Shown piece by piece: positions 31,453 through 40,559 of a stretch of 64,000 bases of DNA. The notes beneath the pieces were generated by a model. It saw only the letters and a list, made by a program, of their open reading frames with translations, ran no database searches and was not told the DNA's origin. Position 1 is the stretch's first letter. The number at the start of each line of letters is the position of its first letter. The position numbers were made by a program, and so were the translations under genes. Source of the DNA: Bacteroidota bacterium (GTDB taxonomy: Bacteria > Bacteroidota > Bacteroidia > 2-12-FULL-35-15); contig CANIFU010000008.1 in NCBI GenBank assembly GCA_947466965.1, positions 1 to 64,000 of the forward strand, in the 5' to 3' direction.

Positions 31453-32220
31453 ATGAAAAAACATCTCAACCAAATATTTGAAGAATTAATGAACCGCTAT
31501 GTAAGTAGCATGGAGCAGAACTACCAAACCAAATACAAAAGAGCAAAGGATAAGGAATTTGTGAAGGAAGAATTAAAAAGAGCGACCGATTTTATGAACG
31601 ATTGGATCAGCGAAGCAAGCGGAAAGGGACAGATTCTAGATGTTTTTTCCACAATGTATAAAAGAGGCGATGACATAAATGAGATCATTACTCATTTAAG
31701 AAAAGTTTTTGGTGAGGTATCGGATGAAAGGAATTTTAAGCGGATAGAAAATGGAAAGCGGATCACACTCTATATTAGCGAAGAAGAAATGGCGTTAAAA
31801 AAATTAGCTTTAAACGAACGTAAACTTTTAAAATACCTGATTCGGGCAACGGGATACTCTGAATTGCAAAAGCGTCTGCCGACTATGTTTGATGAAAAGA
31901 CAAGCTCTCCGGCAGAAAAAACAAATGCCTATCCTGTTAAATGGACGGGTAAAAAGGATAACAAGAATGAATTTGTACAGCTGATTTATGGTTTGCACAA
32001 GGCCGGATTAATTAATGAAGGAAAAGGTGAGATCACCAAAATAATTGAAACTCTTGCCGAAGATTTTAAAGTTAATCTTGGAAAAGGGTGGCAAGCAAAT
32101 CATTCATCTAGTATACACAGAGCCAAAGAAGATTACCAGCCACGCATATTTCATAAGATACAATTGGCTTACGGACAGTATATTTCAGAGCAACTGACAC
32201 TCAAGAAAAGCAAGAAGTAG
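31453..32220 (+). CDS. RteC-like mobile-element regulatory protein (C-terminal RteC-type domain)
   Basis: C-terminus VKWTGKKDNKNEFVQLIYGLHKAGLINEGKGEITKIIETLAEDFKVNLG resembles the RteC pattern (WTG-K-EL-ELIYAL--SG--N-GK-----I---FE--F-I-LG). Confidence 0.6.
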   Translation: MKKHLNQIFEELMNRYVSSMEQNYQTKYKRAKDKEFVKEELKRATDFMNDWISEASGKGQILDVFSTMYKRGDDINEIITHLRKVFGEVSDERNFKRIENGKRITLYISEEEMALKKLALNERKLLKYLIRATGYSELQKRLPTMFDEKTSSPAEKTNAYPVKWTGKKDNKNEFVQLIYGLHKAGLINEGKGEITKIIETLAEDFKVNLGKGWQANHSSSIHRAKEDYQPRIFHKIQLAYGQYISEQLTLKKSKK

Positions 32221-32246
32221 CATATTACATATTTTACGCATTTTAC

Positions 32247-32275
32247 AGAGGGCGGGGTATTTTACCCCGCCCTCT
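32247..32275 (+). terminator. Stem-loop after the RteC-like gene
   Basis: Perfect 13-bp stem AGAGGGCGGGGTA-TTT-TACCCCGCCCTCT. Confidence 0.7.
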
Positions 32276-32483
32276 TGTATTTTACATATCCCTCAACAGA
32301 ATCAAGGATTTAGAAAAAATCTGCCCCAAGCCCATCTCCAAGTAGGTGTAAAAAACCAAACCATAGTGAAATCTTTGCATTGTTAAAACCTCCAATACAG
32401 GGCTTTACCTGCCAATATCTTCGGGTGTCGGAACGAGGAGAAAAAGAAAGAAGGAGATTTGAAAATTATTAAACGCACACTAT

Positions 32484-32924
32484 ATGAAAGAGCAAGAAAC
32501 GCAAAACACGGAGAAACAGAAAACGAGTAACAAAACGCTTTCAGGAACAGAAGAAAAATCTGCATGGGAGAAAGCTTTAGAAACAATCGCAGGCGATAAT
32601 AAACTCATGGGAGTAGCATTAAAAATATTGCTAAGTCCTCTGACGCTGCTCATCGGTTTGGGCGCACTGGTTTATTGTTTTGTAAAAATTAAGTCACTCA
32701 ATACGGAAGTTGAAAAGTTAAAGACGGAAAATAAAAAACTAACTGAGGATAAGGAAGAAATTGAAGAAGAAGTTCACAAGGTCAAAAAGAAATATAAAAA
32801 ATTAAAAGAGTTATTGGGCACCGAAAATGAAAGCGAGTTATCTGGTTTAAGAGCAGTGCCGAAAAATTTAATTCCCTTACAGCCGCAAAAAAAGAAAATT
32901 TATAACACAGCCTTTCTGGATTAA
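32484..32924 (+). CDS. Hypothetical protein with TM segment and coiled coil
   Basis: ILLSPLTLLIGLGALVYCFVKI hydrophobic helix followed by a charged heptad-rich region. Confidence 0.65.
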   Translation: MKEQETQNTEKQKTSNKTLSGTEEKSAWEKALETIAGDNKLMGVALKILLSPLTLLIGLGALVYCFVKIKSLNTEVEKLKTENKKLTEDKEEIEEEVHKVKKKYKKLKELLGTENESELSGLRAVPKNLIPLQPQKKKIYNTAFLD

Positions 32925-32958
32925 TGGATTTAAATCAAAAACGAAAAAACATCAAAAA

Positions 32959-33228
32959 ATGGAAAAGAACGAAATTACAAAACGATACAAAGTCCCACAA
33001 GATGTGATAATGGATATTTTGCGAATCCTGTTTGGCAACAAAATAAAGCACAAGATAGAAGGCATTAAAGAAAAAGAGAACATGATTATTTTACAAGTAA
33101 ATTATGCAGACAAAGCAAATAACGTAAGTGCGCAAGAAAATATTGAAGCAATCCTTATTGATTATACAGAATATATGAAGGGGCTTTTAGGTGAAAGCAC
33201 ATTGTTCATGGAGGAAGATGACAATTAA
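32959..33228 (+). CDS. Small hypothetical protein, apparent paralog of 34656..34898
   Basis: VPQDVIMDILRI...KIEGIKEKENMIILQVNY aligns without gaps to IPQEMMIETVEI...TIVGKAEDEEAIILGFDY. Confidence 0.6.
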   Translation: MEKNEITKRYKVPQDVIMDILRILFGNKIKHKIEGIKEKENMIILQVNYADKANNVSAQENIEAILIDYTEYMKGLLGESTLFMEEDDN

Positions 33229-33258
33229 AAATAGGTTGTACCAAAGGAGAAAAAAGAA

Positions 33259-34506
33259 ATGGAAAAAAACTGTTTATACTGTGAATCGCATTTTACGACT
33301 GCCCGAAGTAACAAAAAATACTGTTCGGACAATTGTAAGCAGATGGCTTACTTCAAACGTAATGGTTTGGTATTATCCGGTACCGTAAAATCAGAAACGC
33401 TTTCCTATAAGGCTCCTGTTGTGCAAGAACAAATCGTAAAATACGATTTGGAAACTCCCTCCCTTAAAAATGAAACAATAGAAAATCCTACCGTAAAATG
33501 CGAAACAACTCAGCAAAGAAATGTGCTTGATATTGCTTCGGTTGAAACCTTGTTAAATCGATTAACTAAAAACTTGGAAAGAAAATTTGAGCAAACCATT
33601 GAAAATGTAAAACAGGAGTTAAGTGTAAAATACGGATTGGACATCACAAAAAAAGAAACGCCCGAATTGGTAGCTGAATCTCCAGCGGAAAATCATCAGA
33701 TAAAAATCATTGACTTATACGAAGATAACGAAGAGGAAAAAGAAAATAATCTTTTTGAATTTACAAGCAATGAAGAAAGATTGGGAAATCAAACGGAAAC
33801 AGAAGAGGAAAATGAAATAGGAGTTGAAGAAATTATAAAACAACAAAAGGAAGAGATTCAAAAACTAAAAGCTGAAATCGAAGCATTGAAACGGGAAATG
33901 CTAGAAGACATAAGAGATTCAGAAGAAGAGGAAATGCATTATGAGTGGATAGAATCAAAATTCACCCAGAAAATTGAGAAGCAGATTTTGGCAGAAAGTA
34001 AAACGCATCTGTTTAATCAACGAATAAAAGGATGGAATTATCAGCACTTGGAAAGCGTGAACTGGGTTAACATCAGATTAAGATGTTTGGTAGAGAGCAT
34101 GATAAAGCTGAGTAATTATGGTAACATTGATAAACATACCTTGCTATGCATGAATGATGCCTTTCACCGACTTGTAAAAAGCAATGCTTTTAGAACACTT
34201 CCGGAAAATTATCCTTACATAGAACTGATAAAGGAGCTTTTTATTAAACTCCATCAACTTCTAAAGAACAACGAGTTTTCAGAAAATTTAAAATTCAGTT
34301 TGGCAGAAAAATTAAAGACAAAACTCATCGCTATCCGATACGAGATGATGAAGTTTATTCCTGCCATGAAATTCAGCGAGATGGATTTCATAGAAACCAG
34401 CATTCACGACCCATTAACAAAGAAAGAGTCAGAACTAAAAAGGATGCCCGACTGGTATTGGCGCTATAAGGCAATGAAAAAAGAAAAGGAGCGAATCGCT
34501 GCTTAA
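33259..34506 (+). CDS. Zn-ribbon plus coiled-coil mobile-element protein
   Basis: N-terminal CLYCESHFTTARSNKKYCSDNCKQMAYFKR (CxxC...CxxxC); long acidic coiled coil; helical C-terminus. Confidence 0.72.
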   Translation: MEKNCLYCESHFTTARSNKKYCSDNCKQMAYFKRNGLVLSGTVKSETLSYKAPVVQEQIVKYDLETPSLKNETIENPTVKCETTQQRNVLDIASVETLLNRLTKNLERKFEQTIENVKQELSVKYGLDITKKETPELVAESPAENHQIKIIDLYEDNEEEKENNLFEFTSNEERLGNQTETEEENEIGVEEIIKQQKEEIQKLKAEIEALKREMLEDIRDSEEEEMHYEWIESKFTQKIEKQILAESKTHLFNQRIKGWNYQHLESVNWVNIRLRCLVESMIKLSNYGNIDKHTLLCMNDAFHRLVKSNAFRTLPENYPYIELIKELFIKLHQLLKNNEFSENLKFSLAEKLKTKLIAIRYEMMKFIPAMKFSEMDFIETSIHDPLTKKESELKRMPDWYWRYKAMKKEKERIAA

Positions 34507-34655
34507 TGTGAGAAAATCAATTTTAAAATAACCATAATTTAAAAATCATGAAAAACAGAATCAGATCGCCTTCTTCAATAGTTAGGGCATAGAAAACAAT
34601 AAAATAAAAACGTAGAAAGAATTGAAAGAAAATTAATAATTGAAAAGCAAGAAAA

Positions 34656-34898
34656 ATGGGAAAGCAAAATGAGACACGGTATATCGAACTGAACATTCCA
34701 CAGGAAATGATGATCGAAACAGTAGAAATTATTGAAGAGAATGAATTGGACGCTACTATTGTCGGCAAGGCTGAAGATGAAGAAGCGATCATCCTGGGAT
34801 TTGATTATTCCTCGTCTCAAAGGGAGAGCATTATGGAAATCTTAGAACGCATCGAAGATTATAATAATGCTGAAGAAACCGAAGAGGAAGAAGATTAG
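34656..34898 (+). CDS. Small acidic hypothetical protein
   Basis: 80-aa ORF with acidic tail; similar to 32959..33228. Confidence 0.6.
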   Translation: MGKQNETRYIELNIPQEMMIETVEIIEENELDATIVGKAEDEEAIILGFDYSSSQRESIMEILERIEDYNNAEETEEEED

Positions 34899-34925
34899 AG
34901 GCATAAGATATAAGTAAACAAAAAC

Positions 34926-34956
34926 AAGATCCGGCAGGCTTTGCCTGCCGGATCTT
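34926..34956. terminator. Perfect 14-bp hairpin (AAGATCCGGCAGGC-TTT-GCCTGCCGGATCTT)
   Basis: Direct reading; intergenic within the island; no long T run, so terminator versus REP-like element is unresolved. Confidence 0.5.
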
Positions 34957-34970
34957 TAAAAATCAAGATT

Positions 34971-35231
34971 ATGCGTGAAGAGAAAACAAAGACACACAGA
35001 ACAACAGGAAATAATACGCCTGAAAACAATTCAGAGAAAGAAGCACAATTGAAAACAGAATTTTTACGAATGCAATTTTGCGTGGAAGTACTGTCCGATT
35101 TAATTTCATTTCAAAAGCAAAACGAGCTGGAATGGGAAAAGGTGGAAAAATTAATGAGAGATAGAAAGCGAAAAAAAAGGCGCAGTAAATGGGAGGTGAT
35201 AAATGGAACAGAGCATCAAAAAAATCAATAA
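34971..35231 (+). CDS. Small hypothetical protein
   Basis: ORF from ATG at 34971 (upstream ORF-track start lies inside the hairpin). Confidence 0.5.
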   Translation: MREEKTKTHRTTGNNTPENNSEKEAQLKTEFLRMQFCVEVLSDLISFQKQNELEWEKVEKLMRDRKRKKRRSKWEVINGTEHQKNQ

Positions 35232-35439
35232 TTATTTTGAGCAAGAAGATAAACCGATTCTGTCAATCGAAAAAGCAAGATCACTTTTGCTAGACAGTAA
35301 ATTAAGTGATGAAGAATTACAACAAGTATTACTCAATATTCAGCAGTTTAGTGAAATGGTCTACGACCTTTATTTAATGGGCAAAGTCAAGGAAAATGGC
35401 GAAGAATCGGCAGAGGAAAACTACCTGTTAGCCGCATAA
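35203..35439 (+). CDS. Small hypothetical protein preceding the recombinase
   Basis: 78-aa ORF, preceded by GGGAGGTGATAA (RBS-like), overlaps previous ORF. Confidence 0.55.
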   Translation: MEQSIKKINNYFEQEDKPILSIEKARSLLLDSKLSDEELQQVLLNIQQFSEMVYDLYLMGKVKENGEESAEENYLLAA

Positions 35440-35568
35440 ACAATGGGCATTGCGCAAGAATTTGATTATTAGCGAGTTAAAACGGAGCAATTTTTGATTT
35501 AGTGTATTGATAATGAATATATTATGATTATATTGAAGCGTTAAACCAAAAGGGAAAGGAGAAATAAA

Positions 35569-37233
35569 ATGAATAAATTGGCGGTAGCGAAAACAACAAG
35601 CGCTAAAGATGAACTAACTGAAGTAACCATTTTTAATCAGTTCGGAAAAGGAAAAGAATTAAAAAGTAGCCGAACAAATAACTGCGTAATCTATACAAGG
35701 GTTTCAAGCAGGGAACAGGAACTTGGATATAGTTTGGATACACAGCGAAAAGATTGCGAGGAGTTCGCCCGAAAAAACAATTACAGTGTTTTAGGATTCT
35801 TCGGAGGAACATATGAAAGTGCAAAAACGGACGAGCGTAAAGAGTTTAACCGGATGCTTCAATTCTGTAAACGCTCAAAAGAAAAGATAACCTACATTGT
35901 TGTTCACATGGTGGATAGGTTTTCACGATCAGGAGCAAACGCTATATACATCAAGGATCAGTTAAAATCCACAGGAATTTATATAATGTCTGTAAAACAA
36001 CCTGTTGATGTAACAACTTCCAGCGGAGACTTTCAGCAAAACATTCAGATTATATTTTCTCATTATGATAATCAAGTGAGAAGAGAAAAATGTGTTGCCG
36101 GAATTTTAGAAGCATTGAATAGAGGTGAATGGTGTCATGCAGCACCAAGAGGATACGACTCGATAAAAATAAATGGCAAAAGAAAGCTGGTTGTAAATGC
36201 AGAAGGCAAACTTTTGCGAAAAGCATTTTTGTGGAAAGCGAATGAAGGCATTAGTAATGAGGAATGCATGAAGCGATTAAACGATCTTGGTATGAAGATT
36301 ATTAATCAGAGCATGTCGAACATTTTTAAAAATCCTTTTTATTGCGGATTGATGGCGCACAATTTACTCGAAGGGAAATTGGTAGATGGCAATCACGAAA
36401 AACTTATTTCAAAGGAAATATTTTTGAAAGTAAATGATTTGCAAAACAAAAATCCACATGGCTATAAAGTAGATTCCGATCAGGGCGAACTTCCATTGAA
36501 ATTATTCTTCCGTTGCAAGACCTGCGGGAACGGATTAACGGGCTATATGGTAAAAAAGAAGAAGATTTGGTATTACAAATGCCGTATCAAGGGCTGTTGC
36601 AATAACAAATCCGTAAAAGACCTGCACGAAAAGTTTGATGAGATCATATCGCATTTTACGCTTCAGCCCGAATTCCTGCCTTTACTAAAGGAACAAATGC
36701 TGTTGACCATAGAAAGTCTGAATAAAGAAAATGAAGCCAACAGCAAGCGTTTAAAAGCCGATTATGAGGACTTAAACCGAAAGATTGAACGCACCGAAGA
36801 GCGCTACATGAACGAGGAAATAGCCCAAGACCTATTCGTAAAATACGCTGAAAAATACAAACTCGAAAGGCTCGAATTACTCAGGAAAATGCGGGAATCT
36901 GAAAGTAGCAGTTCGAACCACGAAGATGCGGTGGATTTGGCGCTCAATTATGCCGTAAATCTCACTAAAATGTGGCATTCCGGGGATTTTATAAAGAAGC
37001 AAAGATTACAGTATTTCTTGTTTCCAGAAGGGTTGACCTATAACAAGCAAAATGACGAAGTTCGAACCACCAAGTATAATTCAGTATTTCTCTGGATTGC
37101 CTATAAACAAAAGGAACTTGAGGGCAATAAAAAAGGGATAGTCAGTCTTGGACTTGACTATCCCACTTGGGTGGTACCCACTGGGATCGAACCAGTGACA
37201 CAAGGATTTTCAGTCCTTTGCTCTACCAACTGA
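35569..37233 (+). CDS. Large serine recombinase (resolvase + recombinase + zinc-ribbon domains)
   Basis: CVIYTRVSSREQELGYSLDTQRKDCEEFARKNNY; VDRFSRSGANAIYIKDQLKSTGIYIMSVKQPVD; zinc ribbon FRCKTCGNGLTGYMV...YYKCRIKGCCNNKS; 3' end runs into the tRNA. Confidence 0.92.
   Translation: MNKLAVAKTTSAKDELTEVTIFNQFGKGKELKSSRTNNCVIYTRVSSREQELGYSLDTQRKDCEEFARKNNYSVLGFFGGTYESAKTDERKEFNRMLQFCKRSKEKITYIVVHMVDRFSRSGANAIYIKDQLKSTGIYIMSVKQPVDVTTSSGDFQQNIQIIFSHYDNQVRREKCVAGILEALNRGEWCHAAPRGYDSIKINGKRKLVVNAEGKLLRKAFLWKANEGISNEECMKRLNDLGMKIINQSMSNIFKNPFYCGLMAHNLLEGKLVDGNHEKLISKEIFLKVNDLQNKNPHGYKVDSDQGELPLKLFFRCKTCGNGLTGYMVKKKKIWYYKCRIKGCCNNKSVKDLHEKFDEIISHFTLQPEFLPLLKEQMLLTIESLNKENEANSKRLKADYEDLNRKIERTEERYMNEEIAQDLFVKYAEKYKLERLELLRKMRESESSSSNHEDAVDLALNYAVNLTKMWHSGDFIKKQRLQYFLFPEGLTYNKQNDEVRTTKYNSVFLWIAYKQKELEGNKKGIVSLGLDYPTWVVPTGIEPVTQGFSVLCSTN
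37129..37164 (-). terminator. Intrinsic terminator of tRNA-Phe, inside the recombinase ORF
   Basis: Minus strand GGGATAGTCA...TGACTATCCC perfect 10-bp stem followed by TTTTTT. Confidence 0.8.
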
Positions 37234-37244
37234 GCTAGGGTACC
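37172..37244 (-). tRNA. tRNA-Phe (anticodon GAA)
   Basis: Reverse complement GGTACCC TA GCTCAGTTGGTAGAGC A AAGGA CTGAAAA TCCTT GTGTC ACTGG TTCGATC CCAGT GGGTACC A folds as a full cloverleaf; CCA not encoded (next nt CCC). Confidence 0.96.
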
Positions 37245-37337
37245 AGCTCCTTATAATTGGAGGGCAAATGTAAACATTATTTCTATTTCTCAAAAAAATA
37301 TTTCTCAATTCCTTCGCTTTATTTGTAGTTTTGTGAT

Positions 37338-38072
37338 ATGCAATTAGTTATAGATATAGGAAACACGCGTGTAAAGGCTGCAATCTTCGAAAATAAGGTA
37401 CTCATCCATTTTTTTGTCTTTGATTCTACACATGAACTCCTCCATTCGAGTGTTTTTGAAAAGTATGCTATAAACGAATGCATATTATCTTCTGTTGTTA
37501 ATGAAATAGAGCCTTTCATTGCTCTATTGAAAGAAAAAGTAAAGGTGTTGTCCTTTACAGCTGATACACTTACACCTGTTAAAAATTTGTATCAAACAGC
37601 ACATTCTCTAGGTAGCGACCGTTTAGCCGGTGCCGTAGGAGGTAATTTGTTATACCCGAATAAAAATGTGCTAGTGATCGATTGCGGTACCTGTATCAAA
37701 TACAATTTTGTAACAATAAAAAATGAATACATTGGTGGGGCAATATCTCCCGGTTTGAAGATGCGGTTAAACGCAATGCATACTTTTACATCTCGTTTGC
37801 CGTTATTAACTGTTGATCAGTTGTTTGATACATTTATAGCCACCAACTCGAATGATAGCATTTTGTCGGGAGCTCTATTGGGCGCTGTTGCTGAAATAGA
37901 TGGCTTTATTGACCAATATAAAAAACGGTACCCGGATATAAATGTTGTTTTAACAGGTGGAGACGTTAATTTTTTTGAGAAACGGTTAAAAAACAGCATC
38001 TTTGCAGACCAAAATATAATCCTCAAAGGATTGAACGAAATTTTAGATTACAATTTAAATCGTATTAAGTGA
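37338..38072 (+). CDS. coaX: Type III pantothenate kinase
   Basis: MQLVIDIGNTRVKAAIFE...LGSDRLAGAVGG...VLVIDCGTCIKYNFV...GGAISPGLKMRLNAMH. Confidence 0.94.
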   Translation: MQLVIDIGNTRVKAAIFENKVLIHFFVFDSTHELLHSSVFEKYAINECILSSVVNEIEPFIALLKEKVKVLSFTADTLTPVKNLYQTAHSLGSDRLAGAVGGNLLYPNKNVLVIDCGTCIKYNFVTIKNEYIGGAISPGLKMRLNAMHTFTSRLPLLTVDQLFDTFIATNSNDSILSGALLGAVAEIDGFIDQYKKRYPDINVVLTGGDVNFFEKRLKNSIFADQNIILKGLNEILDYNLNRIK

Positions 38073-38077
38073 TAAAG

Positions 38078-39607
38078 ATGTACCTCAGCAAGTCGAATAC
38101 TATAAGATCAATCGCCATCCTATTTTTATTATTTTCCTCTTTGTTCTTTTTGAACACAGCTGCTTTCGCTCAAACAACGAGCTCTCCATATTCCCGTTAC
38201 GGAATTGGTGAAATAGGAGGAAAAGGTTTTGGGCAAGGTTTTGCATTGGGTGGTACCTATATCGCCATGCAGAATGATTCGGTTCAGATGTTTTTTATCA
38301 ATAATGGAAATCCTGCTTCGTATACCAATATGCGTTTGGTGACTGCCGAATTAGGTGCAAATTACAATCGTGTTCAGTTGGAAAGTGCCGCTGCTAAAAC
38401 AACAATTAATAATGCTTCATTAGCTTATATTTCTCTTGCTTTTCCTATCAAAAAATGGTGGGGAGCAAGTGTTGGCTTAGTTCCTTTTAGTGCTGTTGGT
38501 TACAAAGTTTCGGATGAGCAAGTTATTACCAATGTCGGAACAGTGAATTATTTATACGAAGGTACTGGTGGTATCAATCAGGTTTATTTTGGAAACGGAT
38601 TAAAACCCTTGTATAATTTACCTCGCAAATATCAGCAGTCTTCTAAATACGCAACTTTACGTTCGTTAAAGCGAATAGATAATACATTGAAATCCTGTCA
38701 TGAATTGTTTGCCGATAACCAAGAGCTTCGTAAAGCGCTGAACAGAAAAAAATTCCTTCAAAGTTTATCTTTGGGTGTCAATGCATCTTATCTTTTTGGT
38801 AATATGGAAAACACAAGACGCTCTATTTTTCCTGCGAGCATCTTCGCTTTTAATACAAGAGTAGGAACAAACACGCGTGTGGATGGTTTATACTTTGATT
38901 ATGGAATGCAGATGGCCTATGTTATTGATTCGGTTTCATATAAAGATAAAGCGGATACATGCCGACCAGTAAAATACCGCGATCTGAAAGAAAATGTGAA
39001 AGTATTGTTCGGAATAACGTTCGCTTCTCAAACATCAATGGGTTCAAGTATTGATAGTGTTTCCTACAGTTATTTCAATAATTCTGTTGGTAACGAAATT
39101 ATAAAAGATACGATTGAAAATACGCAAGGTACAAAAGGAAAAATCACTTTACCGCTTTCTTTTGGTTTTGGAATTGGTTTCAAGAAAGGCGATAAATGGC
39201 TTATAGCCGCCGATTTTGCTTTTCAGAATTGGAGTTCTTACAGTTCTTTCGGACAATCACAGGAATTAAAAAATAGCATGCGTACTTCTATAGGAGCGCA
39301 GTTCATTCCGGATCCTCGTCCAAATGCTAGCTATCTAAAACGTGTACATTACCGTTTGGGTCTGCGTTACATGCAAACTGCGCTTGAATTAAAAAATACA
39401 CCTCTGAATGAATACGGATTCGTTATTGGTTTTGGTTTTCCTGTAGGGAGAAGTTTTATTTTACAAAATTTTTCGATGGTAAATATCGGTGCGGAATTAG
39501 GACAGAGAGGTACAGTTACAAACGGACTCATCAAAGAAAATTATTTGAAAGTGTCTATCGGATTTACTATTAACGACAGATGGTTTCAAAAGCCAAAATT
39601 TGATTAA
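38078..39607 (+). CDS. Outer-membrane beta-barrel-like protein
   Basis: Signal peptide; SPYSRYGIGEIGGKGFGQGFALGGTYIAMQNDSVQMFFINNGNPASYTNM; likely ATG at 38078 rather than GTG 38069. Confidence 0.7.
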   Translation: MYLSKSNTIRSIAILFLLFSSLFFLNTAAFAQTTSSPYSRYGIGEIGGKGFGQGFALGGTYIAMQNDSVQMFFINNGNPASYTNMRLVTAELGANYNRVQLESAAAKTTINNASLAYISLAFPIKKWWGASVGLVPFSAVGYKVSDEQVITNVGTVNYLYEGTGGINQVYFGNGLKPLYNLPRKYQQSSKYATLRSLKRIDNTLKSCHELFADNQELRKALNRKKFLQSLSLGVNASYLFGNMENTRRSIFPASIFAFNTRVGTNTRVDGLYFDYGMQMAYVIDSVSYKDKADTCRPVKYRDLKENVKVLFGITFASQTSMGSSIDSVSYSYFNNSVGNEIIKDTIENTQGTKGKITLPLSFGFGIGFKKGDKWLIAADFAFQNWSSYSSFGQSQELKNSMRTSIGAQFIPDPRPNASYLKRVHYRLGLRYMQTALELKNTPLNEYGFVIGFGFPVGRSFILQNFSMVNIGAELGQRGTVTNGLIKENYLKVSIGFTINDRWFQKPKFD

Positions 39608-39747
39608 TTCCTCGGCGGTTTTCAGATTGTTTCGCTTGTCAATGAGCAACATGAAGCGATTCTTCACATCAATAAAATTGCTTTGTAAATCCCATTGATG
39701 TCCTAATAAAAATTATCCTTAAATTAGCCGCACAGTTCGCTGTTATA

Positions 39748-40344
39748 ATGAAAAATATTTTACTTTATATTCTTGTTTCTTTCCCTTTATTCTTCACTTC
39801 CTGTGAGAATGATATTGATGTTGTGAATTCCATTACTTCAGCAACAGAAAAAAAATTACCGCTCGAGTCAAGTAAAAATGTGGAATTTTTATATAGCGAT
39901 TCTGCCATTGTTCGGGCTAAATTAATTGCTCCGCAAATTGATCGGTACGCAGGACAAAAACCATATCTCGAATTACCCAAAGGAATGAACATTATTTTTT
40001 ACCAATCAACAAAAAAGGAGCAAACAACGTTAACTGCTAATTATGGAATTGGTTTTGATAGTGGAAACGGTTTGATGGAAAAGATGGAAGCAAAAGGAAA
40101 TGTAATTGTTGTTAACGAAAAAGGAGAGAAATTAAATACGGAACACCTGATCTGGAATGCCACAACAAAAAAAATATACACCGATGATTTTGTGAAAATA
40201 ACTACAAAAGATCAAGTGATCTGGGGTGATGGTATGGAAGCTGATCAAGATTTTTCGGAATACCAGATAAAAAATGTAAAAGGAGAAATAGACATTAAAG
40301 ATGCAGATCTAACTCCTGATAAAAACAAAAAAAATAAAAAATGA
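39748..40344 (+). CDS. lptC: LPS export ABC transporter periplasmic protein LptC
   Basis: Lipobox FFTSCEND; ANYGIGFDSGNGLMEKMEAKGNVIVVNEKGEKLNTEHLIWNATTKKIYTDDFVKI. Confidence 0.85.
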   Translation: MKNILLYILVSFPLFFTSCENDIDVVNSITSATEKKLPLESSKNVEFLYSDSAIVRAKLIAPQIDRYAGQKPYLELPKGMNIIFYQSTKKEQTTLTANYGIGFDSGNGLMEKMEAKGNVIVVNEKGEKLNTEHLIWNATTKKIYTDDFVKITTKDQVIWGDGMEADQDFSEYQIKNVKGEIDIKDADLTPDKNKKNKK

Positions 40345-40556
40345 ATAAAACATTTAGAATATTAGAACTTGTATGGCTCTTTATGGGCTGTATTGGTGTG
40401 ATTATGTGTGCGTTTTCAATAATAAGCGGTGATAACAGAGGGTCAATTTATTTCCTCGTCTTCACATTTGCCTGCGGATTGATGTATGCCGTAAGACGTA
40501 AACAACGTATGAAGTTTGAAGCTTCCCTGAAACAAAAAGAAGAACAAAAAAAATAA
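40341..40556 (+). CDS. Small membrane protein (71 aa)
   Basis: Two TM segments; overlaps lptC stop codon by 4 nt. Confidence 0.65.
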   Translation: MNKTFRILELVWLFMGCIGVIMCAFSIISGDNRGSIYFLVFTFACGLMYAVRRKQRMKFEASLKQKEEQKK

Positions 40557-40559
40557 GAA

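Noticed and set aside
33191-33388. ORF 33191..33388
   Set aside because: Overlaps two better-supported ORFs in another frame; no recognisable features
34941-34970. ORF-track start at 34941 for the small protein
   Set aside because: That start is within the GC-rich hairpin; the ATG at 34971 is more plausible
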